Source: Emmonsiellopsis sp. PD_33 (Eukaryota > Ascomycota > Eurotiomycetes > Onygenales > Ajellomycetaceae). Taken from it: 22,011 nt of DNA. The position numbers and the translations under genes were made by a program. The notes under the pieces are model-generated. The model was not told the origin of the DNA. It ran no database searches and was given only the letters and a program-made list of their open reading frames with translations. Location: positions 1 through 22,011 of the forward strand of contig JANTQF010000474.1 of assembly GCA_032988165.1 (NCBI GenBank). Direction: 5' to 3'. Positions 9,241 through 20,240 of the stretch are shown here, one piece after another. Within the stretch, counting starts at the first letter, position 1. The number at the start of each line of letters is the position of its first letter.

Positions 9241-12200
9241 ATTATTATTTAATTACCCCAGAAATCTCTATTATGCATTTCTATCATTCTGTGATAGTAC
9301 TTTCAGCTATTCTTACATACTATATTTTCTTTCTTGCAGCACTCTATCTCTAAAATTTATTGAGTTTATAGCATTTAATTGCATGATCTTCCTCTCTATG
9401 ATTCTGCTGAGCCTTCTCTTTAATCTCATCACCTAATTATTATCATGCTGTACAAGTGAAAAGTAGATAAGATTCAGCCTCTTAATATACTAATAATAGA
9501 TGAAGAGATGCCTAATAGAACAAATTAATGAAGAGAGATTTATTAGAAATGATATTAAGACAACATCAAACCTATAAAGAATCTGCCTTTACCTTATAAT
9601 CATCTGATTATACTCTGTTTCTTGGATTGCCAGTGCAGCTCTCACCTCACACCAGATAGAATAGAAAAGCTTTAAATTGAATCTATTTTGATGCTTTAAG
9701 AATGTGAGCTGCTAATTGAGATCTTACTCAGGTAGGAGAAAGTATTAATATGAAGCTTTAGTGATTATGAGAAATTAGCTGAGGAAGTCTCTCTGCTAAT
9801 TAAAATTCATACTGTTAAATATGAAGCATAGTAGGCCTCTAAGTTTTCTATTCCTTAAAAATTGCTGCTAATAGTTATAAATATACTTTATGAATAAGTT
9901 AATTCTGATGTCTTTAAACATTATCATGATTCATATTGGAATAAATGGTTCCTTATCAAGAAGAAGGAGTCTGGAAAATACTGAATTATTAATACCTACA
10001 TGAATATAAATGTCATTACAGTTTGAGATGCTTATATCCCTCTCAGTGCTAATACTTTTATAGAAGATTTTACTGGGCAAGTTATCATCAGTATAATGAA
10101 TTTCTTTTCTAGATATGATCAGATCACTTTGCATAAGGATAGCTATAACATGATTGCTTTTCAAACCCTGATTAGCCTTCTTTACCAGATAATATTACTA
10201 CAGGATACCATAAATTCTATTACTGCCTTCTACTGAGTTATGACTTGCATTCTCTGCTTGAATATTCCTTATCAGGTAGATAATTTTATAGATGATATTA
10301 GTATAAAAGATTCATAATCTTAGTATAATAATGAAGAGATCATATTAGAAATTTACTAATTTATTTTAGAGCATCTTTAAAATCTGGATTAGATTCTGAT
10401 CAGCATCAAGCTCTCAAACACATGCATTTAGATTGTAAAATCTGAGTTTGGCTGCTTTAGCATGATTCTTGTTGAATATATCATTAATGCTGATAGGCAC
10501 TGCTCTAAGGCTACTAAAATTATCAAAATTATTGAGTGGCCTAAATCAACTGAGATCACTGAGGCTCATATCTTCATTAGTGTTTATATATATTATTACA
10601 TCTAAATTCTGAACTTTACTCTCATTTCCAATCTAATCTATATGTTGTTCAAGAAAAACACCTTTTTCATCTGAGGATCTAAGCAATTAAATGCCATATC
10701 AGTCCTGAAAATAGCACTGACAACTACTCTTACTCTGCACTGCATTGATTATTCTGATGATGCTGAGGATATTATAATTATAACTAATGCCAGTAAGTAT
10801 AATTAGGGAGGAATACTAAGTTAGTAAGATGTTGAAAACAGGAAGCTTCATCCCTGTTAATATGAAAGTAGAATTTGAAGCCTAGTGGAAGCAAAGTATA
10901 ATATAGGAAAGTGAGAGTGCCAAGCCATCCTCAAAATATTAAAGAAATGCTGATATTATCTGTATGATATTCATTTCATTCTCAAAACTGACATAAAAAC
11001 CTTAATTACTCAGCTTAATTAAATGATTATTAATCTTTCTGGTGCTCTGATAACTAACTGACTTACCTGAATTTAAATGTTTAATTTTAATATTCATTAT
11101 ATTTCTGAATAGATTCATAGCACTGCTGATGGTCTTTCTCAATGACTGCCTGCTGATGATGAGATACCTAAGGATTAAGATATCAATAAATTTATTGAGG
11201 TAAAGCTTAATTGTATTAGTATGACTTCTATTACTATCTCTGACTTTAATATTCCTAATGATACTAATAGTGAAGAATTCTATATTTTTTCATCATTCTA
11301 TTCTAACTGTAGTGAATCAATTGTCAGATATCTCACTATCTTAAAGTAGCCTGATGATATTCCTTACAAGGTTTTCCTGAAGTAGTATAAGTATGTACTG
11401 AACTATATAGTGCATGGGCAACATTTATTTTGCCAGTTAGGTAAAGGGATTCTGCTGAGGCACATGGTAGACAATCTAGATGAGTAGAAGGAAATTATTA
11501 CTTGAATGTATAATGAGTTAGGTTATAAAGGCTGTGAGGCAATTAATTATAAGGTCTCTTAGTAATATTAGTAGGAAGACCTGTTTACTGATGTCAAGGC
11601 ATATTGCAAGAGATACTATGAGTGCTAGTTCCAGAAAAGTAACTACCTTAAAGAGCTGCTATATCCAACTTACTGCAACTATCTATAGAATAAGTAGTAT
11701 ATCAATGTTATTAAGTTTCCAAAGAATCAGGGGAAATTGTGTGTAATTATTACTCAGAATGACCTTACTGGCTGAGTCAAAGATTAGCCTCTCATGCATG
11801 TAAAAGTAGAATATATAGCCTAGTTCATTTATAAGAATATTATATGCTGACATGGCTGTTTCTGAGAAATGATATGCAATGATAAGCTGGAAAATCAGAA
11901 GTAAACTAGAATTCTCACTGTTAAGTATTATATCAAGTAGATAATGATTTTACTGTACAATGTAAAAGTAAATAGCATGGTTGAATGTGACCATTATTCT
12001 ATTTCAGATGTGCTGGCAAAGCTCACTAAAGATAGGAGAAATTAAGTTAATTATTTCTACTTAGTATTATAAGTAAATTATATCTCTATTTGATAATCAA
12101 CAGGTAAAATGCCATTTCATCTGCAATATAGTTATGATGCTATCCTCCCTATTGAGTTTGAGATTCTAATATAATAAATACTTTCATAGCACACTATTTA

Positions 12201-12684
12201 CTCTTATGCTAACTTGATATACATATAAATTCAACAGTTAAAGAGGCAGAATGAGGATCTGGAGGAGGCAGTCTTTCATCTACAGTATATATAAAAGAAA
12301 AATTGGAATCTATTTAATGAAATCAGAAGATTAGTATGTGATTCAGTTCAGATGGAAGATCTCATCCTTCTATATGATACTAAAATAGAAACATCCTATT
12401 CTATCAAACTTAACTTCTGATGACTGGGTTCATATTATGTATAGAAAGTAAATCATGAGAAGGGCACTTACTATCTTAAAGAGCTAAATAGCATACCATT
12501 CTGTAACACTACTGTAAGTAACTAGATAAAGAAATTTTACCTTTATAATGATTAAATGCTGGTAGTGTTAGATAATGTAGATCTAGTAGAGGATAGTAAT
12601 AAGAAGAAAGAAGATGTAGGTGAAGGAGAGAATGCTTTGCAGTCTTTAATTTCTTATAATAAAAGTTTTACAGTTATTATCTGA

Positions 12685-13089
12685 CCACTGTGTTTATTTC
12701 CTTATTTTATTCATTTTCTTTATTTTCTTTATTTAGCTGTATTTACTCATCAGTTTATTTCCTTTATTAGTTATCTCTTTATAGTTTAAATGTTAGTATG
12801 AGTAACATGCTAGGAGCTGAATGCATCTTCACATTTCTTTGCAGTTTTCTTTATTTCTTTCATTTTATAGTTATCAAAATGGTAGTATACTTCTCTTACT
12901 CTCTCATTTTACTAGCTGCAGCCACCTTTATGTGTTATATTTGAAAAGCTATAAGAGTGTGTTCTGCCCTGTATTTTTCTTTGCCTCTTCCTCATCATTA
13001 TTATAGATATTTCAACCTTGCCTTCAAATTAACTTACATGATGTACAATAATATTATATCTATAATTTCCCTCACTACTGTTCTATAAA
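12685..13089. other. Spacer between pol and the third frame
   Basis: T/C-rich sequence with repeated TTATTTTCTT-like runs (12690-12830) and a TTTGCAG at 12839-12845 that could be a splice acceptor for a spliced mRNA of the downstream frame. No coding signature. Confidence 0.4.
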
Positions 13090-15927
13090 ATGTCAAACCA
13101 CCAAAATCTGTGCACTCTAACCCCAAAGCCTACTAATTCCCTTGCCTTGGTTAAACATAAAGAGTATAAGTTTGCAACCACCAGAGAGGTTCAGAAGTAT
13201 ATTAATATCCTTAACAGGCACTCATATTCATACTATAAGATCCAGTGTGAAATTGCTGATCTGATTATGAGTAGACATGAGAATAGAGAGGATAAGGTAG
13301 CTGCATATTTTAAGTGAATAAAGAAGGATAGAGCCTAGCAGGCTATAATATCTGAGGCTAACTTTTATTATCAGACTGAGGAGATCAGTTGAATGGCTGA
13401 GGCAGTTAAGATTCATTAAGATTACTCTGAGGAAGAGTATAAAAAATATGTGAAGTACTAAGGAAAAACTATTACTAATAAATTCTAGCCTCTATTAAAG
13501 AAGGAGAAATAGCACTAATATGCATCAACTCTTACAAGGAATTATAACTATCCATCTATAGTAAGGAGAATTAACTAGATGATGTGAATTTAACTCTCTC
13601 AAAATCCTGTAAGAGGCAAGAAGCTTTATAAGGAGCTGATGCTTGCTAACCTTAATTTAGCCTCTAGACTAGATTTTATTAACTCTAAGTTGAATATAAA
13701 AGCTATTTATATTACTAGACTTCATGTTAGCTCTGAGGAAATTCTTGCAGTAGATGCCTCACTAGCTCTTTCTACACTTATTGATTCTTACCTTTTAATC
13801 TTCTTATTTTTACTCTCTTAAAATCTTTAGTCACAGCCTCCTCTAATATTACTATATAATTTCTATATGACTAGCTAAATATCTCTACCTTCTCCTTATC
13901 CTCCTCAGGATAATTATTATCATTCTGAATTGATTCTCATATCTCCTTCTACTTTCTCATCTGATGCTTCTTAAAACTCTGACTTTATTTTACCTGCTCC
14001 TTGCCTATAATATGTCTCTAGCCAATCAATTTCATTAATAGCTATCTCTTTATTTAATGTCAGCCTCTCCCATTTCACCAGCCTTTCACCAGAAGAGATA
14101 GCAGAGCTTGAGAATCAAGGTGCTAATAAGAAGGATCCTAATGTTACTGAAGCTATTGAAAAGTGTTAGAAGATCAGTCATTATAGATGTATATATCATT
14201 AGAATGTTAAGCCTGCCTTGAAAGCTCAGCTTAATGATGTAAAGAAGCTGAATGATAGCTAGCTTATCAAACTTCTAAATTAGCTTGTAAAGTTATTATT
14301 CTCTTTTTCTTTATACTATCATCATACCATCAATTTTGAAGGAAAAATTAGTTTACTGACTTAAGGTTTGAACTAGATAGCCTTAATATATAGACTTAAA
14401 GCTGTCATTAATAGCTACAGAAATCTTGATTGGATCCACACTGCTAATAGTACTTTTCATTATTTTTATAAAGGATGCCACCCTGCCTACTCAGAGGATC
14501 TTCTTTAGATATATTATATAAAGCACACTACTCTCCCTTCTATTACTCCACTAAACTAGGTGAATATGTTGAAGAATCTTGATCTGGAAAGTATAAATAT
14601 AGATCTCACACTAAATGGCTGGGATGCAGATAGCTCTTTATCTCTTCTAATTTTCTTTTAGCTCTAAATGAAGATAGCTGTGGGAAATATGCTCATTACA
14701 TATAATACACTTAGAAAGATAATAGTATATAAATGAGATATATACTCATTTCATTAGTAAAAGAATTAGAAGTTACTAAGATAACTCTGCATGATACTCC
14801 ATAAAATTATTTAGCAGATAATTTGCCAGAACCTAGTTTACTATACCTGATATATTATTCTTTATCTAGATCATCAGATAAGGCTCATCTCCTACTCTTA
14901 TTACATTAAGTTTACTAGAAAGAGGGATAGCATGTTTTTTCAGCATATTAATATTAACATTCAGTGCCTCACTAAGAAGAATTATAGTATAAATATGATT
15001 CAAGAGTCCATCAGCATAATAAATGAGAATCATGCAAACTGCATGACTGTAGTCCCTAGCATGTATCATTGTGTCTCTGAGTGGAATTGCTAACTTTATG
15101 GAAGAGGGTTTTTAGATAGTAGAATTATTTAGAATGTCTCCCTATAGATACTTATCAATCAAAATTTATAAGATTTTAAAACCAGCTGAAAGATTATTTC
15201 TTGCAAGTAGAGAGATGTATGAATCATCATACTGTATATTTCTCATAGAAGTATGAGCCTAGTTATAATTGAGTAGAGAATAATGCTTTTATAGTTTATT
15301 AGAATTTAAGAAGATAATGAGTCTTTAGAAGTTCTAAAGAGTAACATATAGAAATAACTCTCATAGGTAAATTAAGATCTTATATATGAACCTTCAACAT
15401 CCTTCAGCCTGTCTGTTCTGTATGATAGCATTTTTTATCACTTTCCTATCATTATAGCTATAATGGATCTTAATGTGCTTTCTAAAGCTTTGATTGGATG
15501 TTGGTAATAAGATGATCCTCTAATCTAGAGAGAGTAGTAGATTCTTTTTAATCTGATGTTTGATCAGCCAGCTAAGAATTACATTCTAATCTGATATAAA
15601 AGAGCTGTGGGAGCTGCAATTCATACCTTCATAACTGTGATGAATGCTGAGAAACAGCTGTTTAGCCAGTAAAGTTTTTTTTACTATTATTATAATAACA
15701 TTTCTCTTAATTCTATTATTAGTGATTATGTAGCTGCAGAAGGAGACATCATCAGAATCTTAGTTTATAATTATAAGAAGATAGATGTTAGTTAGCTGAT
15801 TCAGCTAATCATAATTTCCTGCCTTAGAACTAGGAAATGTTTTGATCAATCAGAGCCTACTGTTCTGCCATAGTTGCCACTCTTACTACTACTAGTATAT
15901 ATTTATTTTTCTCATTATATTACTTGA
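13090..15927 (+). pseudogene. Third retroelement frame, possible 2-oxoglutarate/Fe(II) oxygenase-like protein
   Basis: ATG at 13090 opens one unshifted frame of 945 codons ending at TGA 15925-15927, broken only by TAG/TAA/TGA. Codons 1-250 are Lys/Tyr/Glu-rich and helical (KYINILNRHSYSYYKIQCEI, ELMLANLNLASRLDFINSK). A Ser/Pro-rich stretch follows, then a charged segment (EEIAELENQGANKKDPN near codon 335). From about codon 450 it looks globular: DWIHTANSTFHYFYKGCHPA, NGWDADSS (codon 509), IKFTRKRDSMFF. Then FFQHININI gives His619-x-Asn621, where Asp to Asn is one transition; VVPSMYHCVSEW follows, then ISHRSM with His719, and Arg730 eleven residues later. H-x-D, a distal His about 100 residues on and Arg eleven further is the geometry of phytanoyl-CoA dioxygenase-like 2OG oxygenases. 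The family call is an inference; it shows no retroviral envelope features such as a signal peptide or clear membrane anchor. Confidence 0.45.
15800..15856 (+). repeat. 57-bp direct repeat, copy B (end of third frame)
   Basis: Partner of 9184-9240, with 21 identical leading bases. It covers the last conserved-looking residues of the third frame. Confidence 0.7.
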
Positions 15928-16781
15928 CTTGCTTCCTCTATGCTGTGTTTTTCTTGCATCTTTCTTATTTCTTTTGTTTTCTATACTCTATATTTATTTT
16001 CCTCACTGTTTTTACTTCTCTTTCTGTGCTTACTTGCCTGTATATATCTTACCCTACACTTTTTACTCTCAATTCTATTTGCTGTATTTTCCTTCTCTAC
16101 TCTCTATTTCCTTGTATCCCTTCATCTTCATCATCTATACTACTTGTCTCAATCTTTGTTTGCTACCTGTTGTAGGCTACTCTATTTACCTAGAGCATGC
16201 CTTTTCTTTTCCTTATAGTAGGACTGTGGATCTTATCATGTATAAGATTATTAGTATAAAGTCATATACTTATAGGCTACTCTATCTATATAGAGTATAC
16301 TCTTTCTTTATTACTAACCTGCTCATTCATTTCTCTAGGCTATACTCTGCCTTCTCCTCATTCAGAAACCTCTTACTGATCCTGTTCTAGCTCCATCTCT
16401 ATCTCTAACCATGGAGGCTACTACTCTATAATTTTATGATTCAAACTGTTGATAAATCATTCTACCTAGGCCTCTATCTAAGAATACCAGTTATATTTAC
16501 TGTAGCTTAGAAAGGACTTTGCTGTTACCAACTTACCCATTCATCTCTAGACTGCCTTTCTACCTTAATATGACTACTTTCTTGCAAATAGATAATTCAA
16601 CACACAGCACATGGCTGCTTGTTGGCTGACTTTAGGACTACATAGTTAGATTGATTTTAAGATCATGTATTCAGGACTATTACTCTCACTGCAGAGTAGA
16701 TTGATTTTGGGACAACATATTCAGATTTACTGCTCTTACTGTAAAACTAAGCTATTCTTTTATTTGCCAGGTTGATGAATC
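15928..16781. other. Untranslated region before the 3' LTR, with short tandem repeats
   Basis: Pyrimidine-rich sequence with no gene; the overlapping open frames at about 15924-16390 are Leu/Phe/Ser strings caused by T/C richness. TAGGCTACTCTAT recurs at 16173 and 16273 (100-bp spacing), with CTAGGCTATACTCT near 16337. A 50-bp unit beginning near TAGATTGATTTT occurs at 16647 and 16697. Confidence 0.6.
16645..16744 (+). repeat. Two-copy 50-bp tandem repeat
   Basis: Units at about 16645-16694 and 16695-16744 share (A/T)AGATTGATTTT, then GA-CA-TATTCAG, then TACT-CTC/T-ACTG. The differences are mostly transitions. It lies 40 bases before the polypurine tract. Confidence 0.65.
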
Positions 16782-16795
16782 AGAAGGAGGGGAGA
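16782..16795 (+). other. Polypurine tract
   Basis: AGAAGGAGGGGAGA is 14 purines ending exactly where the 3' LTR begins. In Gypsy elements this is the RNase H-resistant primer for plus-strand DNA synthesis. It has survived well, as expected for a tract whose C-rich complement lacks CpG and CpA. Confidence 0.88.
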
Positions 16796-17114
16796 TATAT
16801 GATAAGAATCTACTATTAGATTGAATCAATTTTTTACTGAGGCTTTCATTACTAAGTGTATCATAAAGATAGATATTTTCCTTTCATAGTGAGACTTCAT
16901 CTATTTATTTGTGGATTTCTCATGTATGTGTGTGCTTCTTCAAGATAGATCTTTTATTTCTTTTGTATGTTACCTTATCATTCTATTATTATATTATTTT
17001 ATACTATAGATTGCTAATACATTCCTCTACTTCAATATTAATATTAATTCTTTTCTTATGTTTATTGCTGCTCTGTTCAGTGCTACCTGACACACACACT
17101 TCATCCTCACTTCA
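16796..17114 (+). repeat. 3' LTR (319 bp)
   Basis: It begins TATATGATAAG, where the 5' copy has TGTAATGAAG (so the canonical TG is now TA), and ends CACTTCA. It aligns throughout with 5740-6056. Confidence 0.9.
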
Positions 17115-17118
17115 CTGT
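17115..17118 (+). repeat. Target-site duplication, right copy (CTGT)
   Basis: Identical to 5736-5739. The helitron frame resumes directly with GTG AAC TCT GAG TGA, i.e. the V-N-S-E-(W) part of the FT.NP.W.EI motif with Trp TGG now TGA. Confidence 0.75.
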
Positions 17119-20100
17119 GAACTCTGAGTGAGAGGAGATTCAGTCTGAGCTTCTCTATGATGATAATAGGAAGTCTATATAGCATTAAAATAACCAGCTC
17201 AATTTAATTGCTAGAGTCTTCAATATGAAGAATCAGACCCTGCTTTGTGAGATTAAAAGTAGTGCTCTAAGTAAATATATCACCCACATTCAGACAATTA
17301 AGTATTAGAAGAGAGGGCTACCTTACTCTTATACTCTGTACTGACTGGAAGATGATCTACATTCTATTGAGAGAATAGATGATATTATATCTGCTGAGGT
17401 ACTAGATTCTGAGAGGCCAGAGGAGTAGTTACTTTATAATATTATTATCAAATAGCTACTGTACAGGCCCTGTAGTCCACATTTCAATCCTAATACTCCC
17501 TACTGTAAGAGGAATATTAATAGTGAGGTTCATTGCATTAAGTAGTTTCTTAAGCCTTTCACTAAGAAGATAACTATCTATTAATTATAATATCTCTAGT
17601 ACTACTATTATGAGAGTGGCCATCACTTTACCTACAACTCAGATAAGGCTGACTTTATTGAGGTTGATAATGAATGAGTCATTCCTTATAATCCTTACTT
17701 AACTTAGAAGTATAAGGCTCATATTAATATTAAATACTGTATTAACATCTTTATGATTAAATATCTCTATAAATATATCATAAAGGGTTCTGACTGTGCC
17801 ACTGTCAGTTTCAATGTAGGTGACAATGAGATTTATGAGTACTACCTGGGTTACTATATTAATTATACTGAGGTAGCCTGGCAGGCTCTGAGCTTCAGTG
17901 TAGAGAATTATTACTCTAAGAATATAGGTCTTATCATCCACCTTCCAGGCAGATATCATATTGTGTATGACTCTGAGGAGCCTCATAAGGTTATTCTTAA
18001 TCATCTTAATGGTCAGACATCTTACCTACTTGCTTTCTTTAAATATAATTACAATAGTTCTGGATCTATCTATTTATATCATAACATGCCATATTATTTC
18101 ACCTAGAACTTAAAGAACCTGTGCTAGAAGTGCTGGAAGGAACATTCTATTAGTAATATTATAGGGTAAATATACCTCTTTATATCTTTTTATAGTAATA
18201 TGTACTACCTGCACTATTTACTTACTATTCTGAGGAGGTCTAAATCTTTTAATAACCTACTAATAGTTACTGGCATCAGATAGAATACTTTCTAGGAGGC
18301 TTACTATATAAGAGACATCATTTAGCATGATAATGAGTAGGAATATACCTTTAAGAAGACTTTAGAGATAGAAACAGAAAGAATACTTCAGAGGATATTA
18401 ATATCTACTATTATCTATATTAACTTACTGTCTGTCACTGGCATCTAGGCTCATTTTTTAACCTCATTTACTGATGATCTGAACTTCATTTTTGAGGCTT
18501 ACTTCTATAATCTATCTGATGACTGAACTCTCTGTAAGTTAACTATTAACTATAGGCTTTACCTTATCTGGAAGGGGCTTGCCTGGGAGGGCCTTGAGCT
18601 AGAGGATATTCAAACCCAGGGCCTGCCAGAGCTACATTATGAGTAAGAGCTAAAGGAGAATAGTAACCCCCTGATCATACAGAAGCTTGCTTATGACTAT
18701 TAGATGCTAGCTGTCAGAGCTGAGAAATATAAAGCCCAGTTCAATATGAACTAGTATTTAGCCTATAATACTATCCTTATAGCTTTGAATATTAACCCCT
18801 ATAATGTGATGTTCTTTCTCAATAGTCTCAGTAGAATAAATAAGATATTTATCTATAATACTCTTACTAACTACCTATAATCTCTAGGTTAGATCATACT
18901 TTATATTATCAATATAGATATTATTACTCAGCTTCTTTCTAATAGTTATACTATCTATAAGTACTTTTATATCTCTATTAACATCTTACCTATATCAACT
19001 TGCAATATATTATATAGTATCTAGCTGGCTGAGCTTCTTCACTGAATCTTCCTTATTATTTAGAATGAGACTCTAATAATTTACTACTATATCTTTAATG
19101 TAGTAGATCAGACTCTCTGTAATCTCCAGGCTAATTTGCCTGGAGATGATAATGACTTTAGTGGCATTCTAATCATTTTTAGTGGTGATTTTCAGTAGAT
19201 CTTGCTTGTTGTCCTCCATAATATGCAGGATGACATCATAAATACCTGCATGTAGCATGTTAAGGTTTGATTCTCTCTTTATACACTTCATCTTTACCAG
19301 AACATGCATCTCTTAATTACTACCCCTAAAGGTAGATTCTTTGCAGATTAGTTGGTTAGTATGTCATATAATATAGCTCTTCAGGATCATCAGTCAATCT
19401 CCTCTGAGCTACATTAGACCTCTAAGATTAATGAGTTTATTAATTGGGTATATTTAAGTCTATAGGATTAGTTTTATTAGAGGAGTTACTTTTAAGGTCA
19501 GGCAATCCTCATGCTCACTAATGATACTATTGCTCAGCTCAATGAGAACCTTCTGAATTATCTGCCTGATAAGTCTATTGAATATCTATTAATTGATGTG
19601 AGTAAATAAAATAATGATTAGTATTATAAGGTTATATAGAAATTCATGTATGCTCAGAATGCTCTGTCAATTCAGCCTTTAATTCTACAAATTAAATGAA
19701 GTATGCCTCTCATGTGTATGTATAATCTAAACCTATAATATGATATTTACAATGAATCTTACATGATTTTTCTTACTTATTTACCCTAGTATCTGAAGGT
19801 CTGATTGAATAGTGAGTCATTTAATGATAAAATATAGCTTCTATATCAAATCAAATTATTAAGTAATGTGAAGGATTTTATGATTATAATAGTTTAGCTC
19901 TAATTCTCTATATAGCTCACTTTTATGATGATAATCAACAAATCACAGGGTTAATTACTCAGTTATATTAGAATTGATCTTTAAGATTTAGTTTTCTCAT
20001 ATAATTAGCTCTACATTGCTTTCTCATGTGCTATAGATTGCCATTAGATCTCAGTACTTATAAGTAGTGTAAATTACTATTAAGTTATGGATAATGTGAT

Positions 20101-20125
20101 TTATTCTGAAGTTCTTTACTTTTAA
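17117..20125 (+). pseudogene. Helitron RepHel, 3' part (HUH/two-Tyr Rep and Pif1-like helicase)
   Basis: The phase-2 frame continues the 5' part without a shift. Rep: KRGLPYSYTLY at 17309-17340, where helitrons have KRGLPHAHIL, so both HUH histidines are now Tyr (17324, 17330). ISAEV, VIPYNPYL, KAHINI and KYLYKYIIKG (17759-17788) follow, the last keeping the tyrosines of the two-Tyr motif. The stretch 17753-18106 has no stops. Helicase: Walker A DGPGGTGK has become NSLSRINK (18821-18844); motif II region LAELLHWIFLII near 19027; FSGILIIFSGDFQ*ILLVV (about 19157-19214) for FGG..V..GDFRQ.LPV; NMHLL for NMRL near 19301; IINKSQG at 19928-19950 kept from TINKSQGQ; VFSYN*LYIAFSCA near 19992 for VFSHGQLYVA(F/L)SRA; DNVIYSEVLYF before the TAA at 20123-20125, the normal helitron C-terminus. 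Confidence 0.93.
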
Positions 20126-20240
20126 TTTCAATGCTTATATCTAGCCTCTTTACTTCTTTTTTTTTAGCTCTCTATTAAATTCATTGTATCTTCCTACTTC
20201 TCTCACAATATTTTAGTTCTAATTTTAAATCTATATTTTT
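20126..20240. other. Short spacer after RepHel
   Basis: T-rich spacer with a run of T near 20157-20165. No coding signature. Confidence 0.4.

Larger units (their letters stand above)
9049..12684 (+). pseudogene. pol: reverse transcriptase, RNase H and integrase, decayed
   Basis: The phase-1 frame runs in order. A linker (9061-9480) is followed by a pre-RT region with the LNIPIIDEEMPN block. RT (about 9720-10700) has WFLIKKK, YDQITLHKDSYNMIAF and the catalytic FIDD intact at 10285-10296. RNase H (about 10740-11040) has TNAS at 10783 in place of TDAS and LKTD near 10981. Integrase has a damaged HHCC region (GYKG for GHRG near 11521; AYCKRYYEC near 11600), a DDE core (NDLTG.V near 11757; NDKLEN near 11875, whose first residue is Asn for the expected Asp; Glu kept in VNSMVEC near 11971), then STGKMPFHLQYSYDAILPIE near 12098. 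A C-terminal LILLYDTKIE...GTYYLKEL region (about 12350-12560) resembles the usual post-integrase barrel. Catalytic Asp-to-Asn changes and many stops show it is dead. The end is uncertain (TGA 12682 or TAA 12787). Confidence 0.92.
5740..17114 (+). mobile_element. Complete but dead Ty3/Gypsy-type LTR retrotransposon nested in the Helitron
   Basis: It is bounded by direct LTRs (5740-6056, 16796-17114), with a primer-binding site after the 5' LTR, a polypurine tract before the 3' LTR and a CTGT duplication outside. The gene order protease, RT, RNase H, integrase is that of Ty3/Gypsy (Metaviridae-type) elements. The integrase carries the STG..PF...Y...LPIE block seen in fungal Gypsy polyproteins. 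At 11.4 kb it is long for a fungal Gypsy element because 4.1 kb lies between the end of pol and the 3' LTR, including a third long frame (13090-15927). All frames are destroyed by transition-type stops, and several catalytic residues are changed. Confidence 0.93.

Noticed and set aside
15924..16390. Leu/Phe-rich open frames as an envelope-like membrane protein
   Set aside because: Three overlapping frames are all hydrophobic because the DNA is pyrimidine-rich; they lie after the third frame's stop.
17117..20125. Alternative genetic code (TAG/TAA as Gln, TGA as Trp)
   Set aside because: TGA falls at Arg as well as Trp positions, TAG/TAA at Gln and Arg positions, intact TGG and CAG occur nearby, and catalytic residues are also changed by transitions. 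Mutation explains it better.
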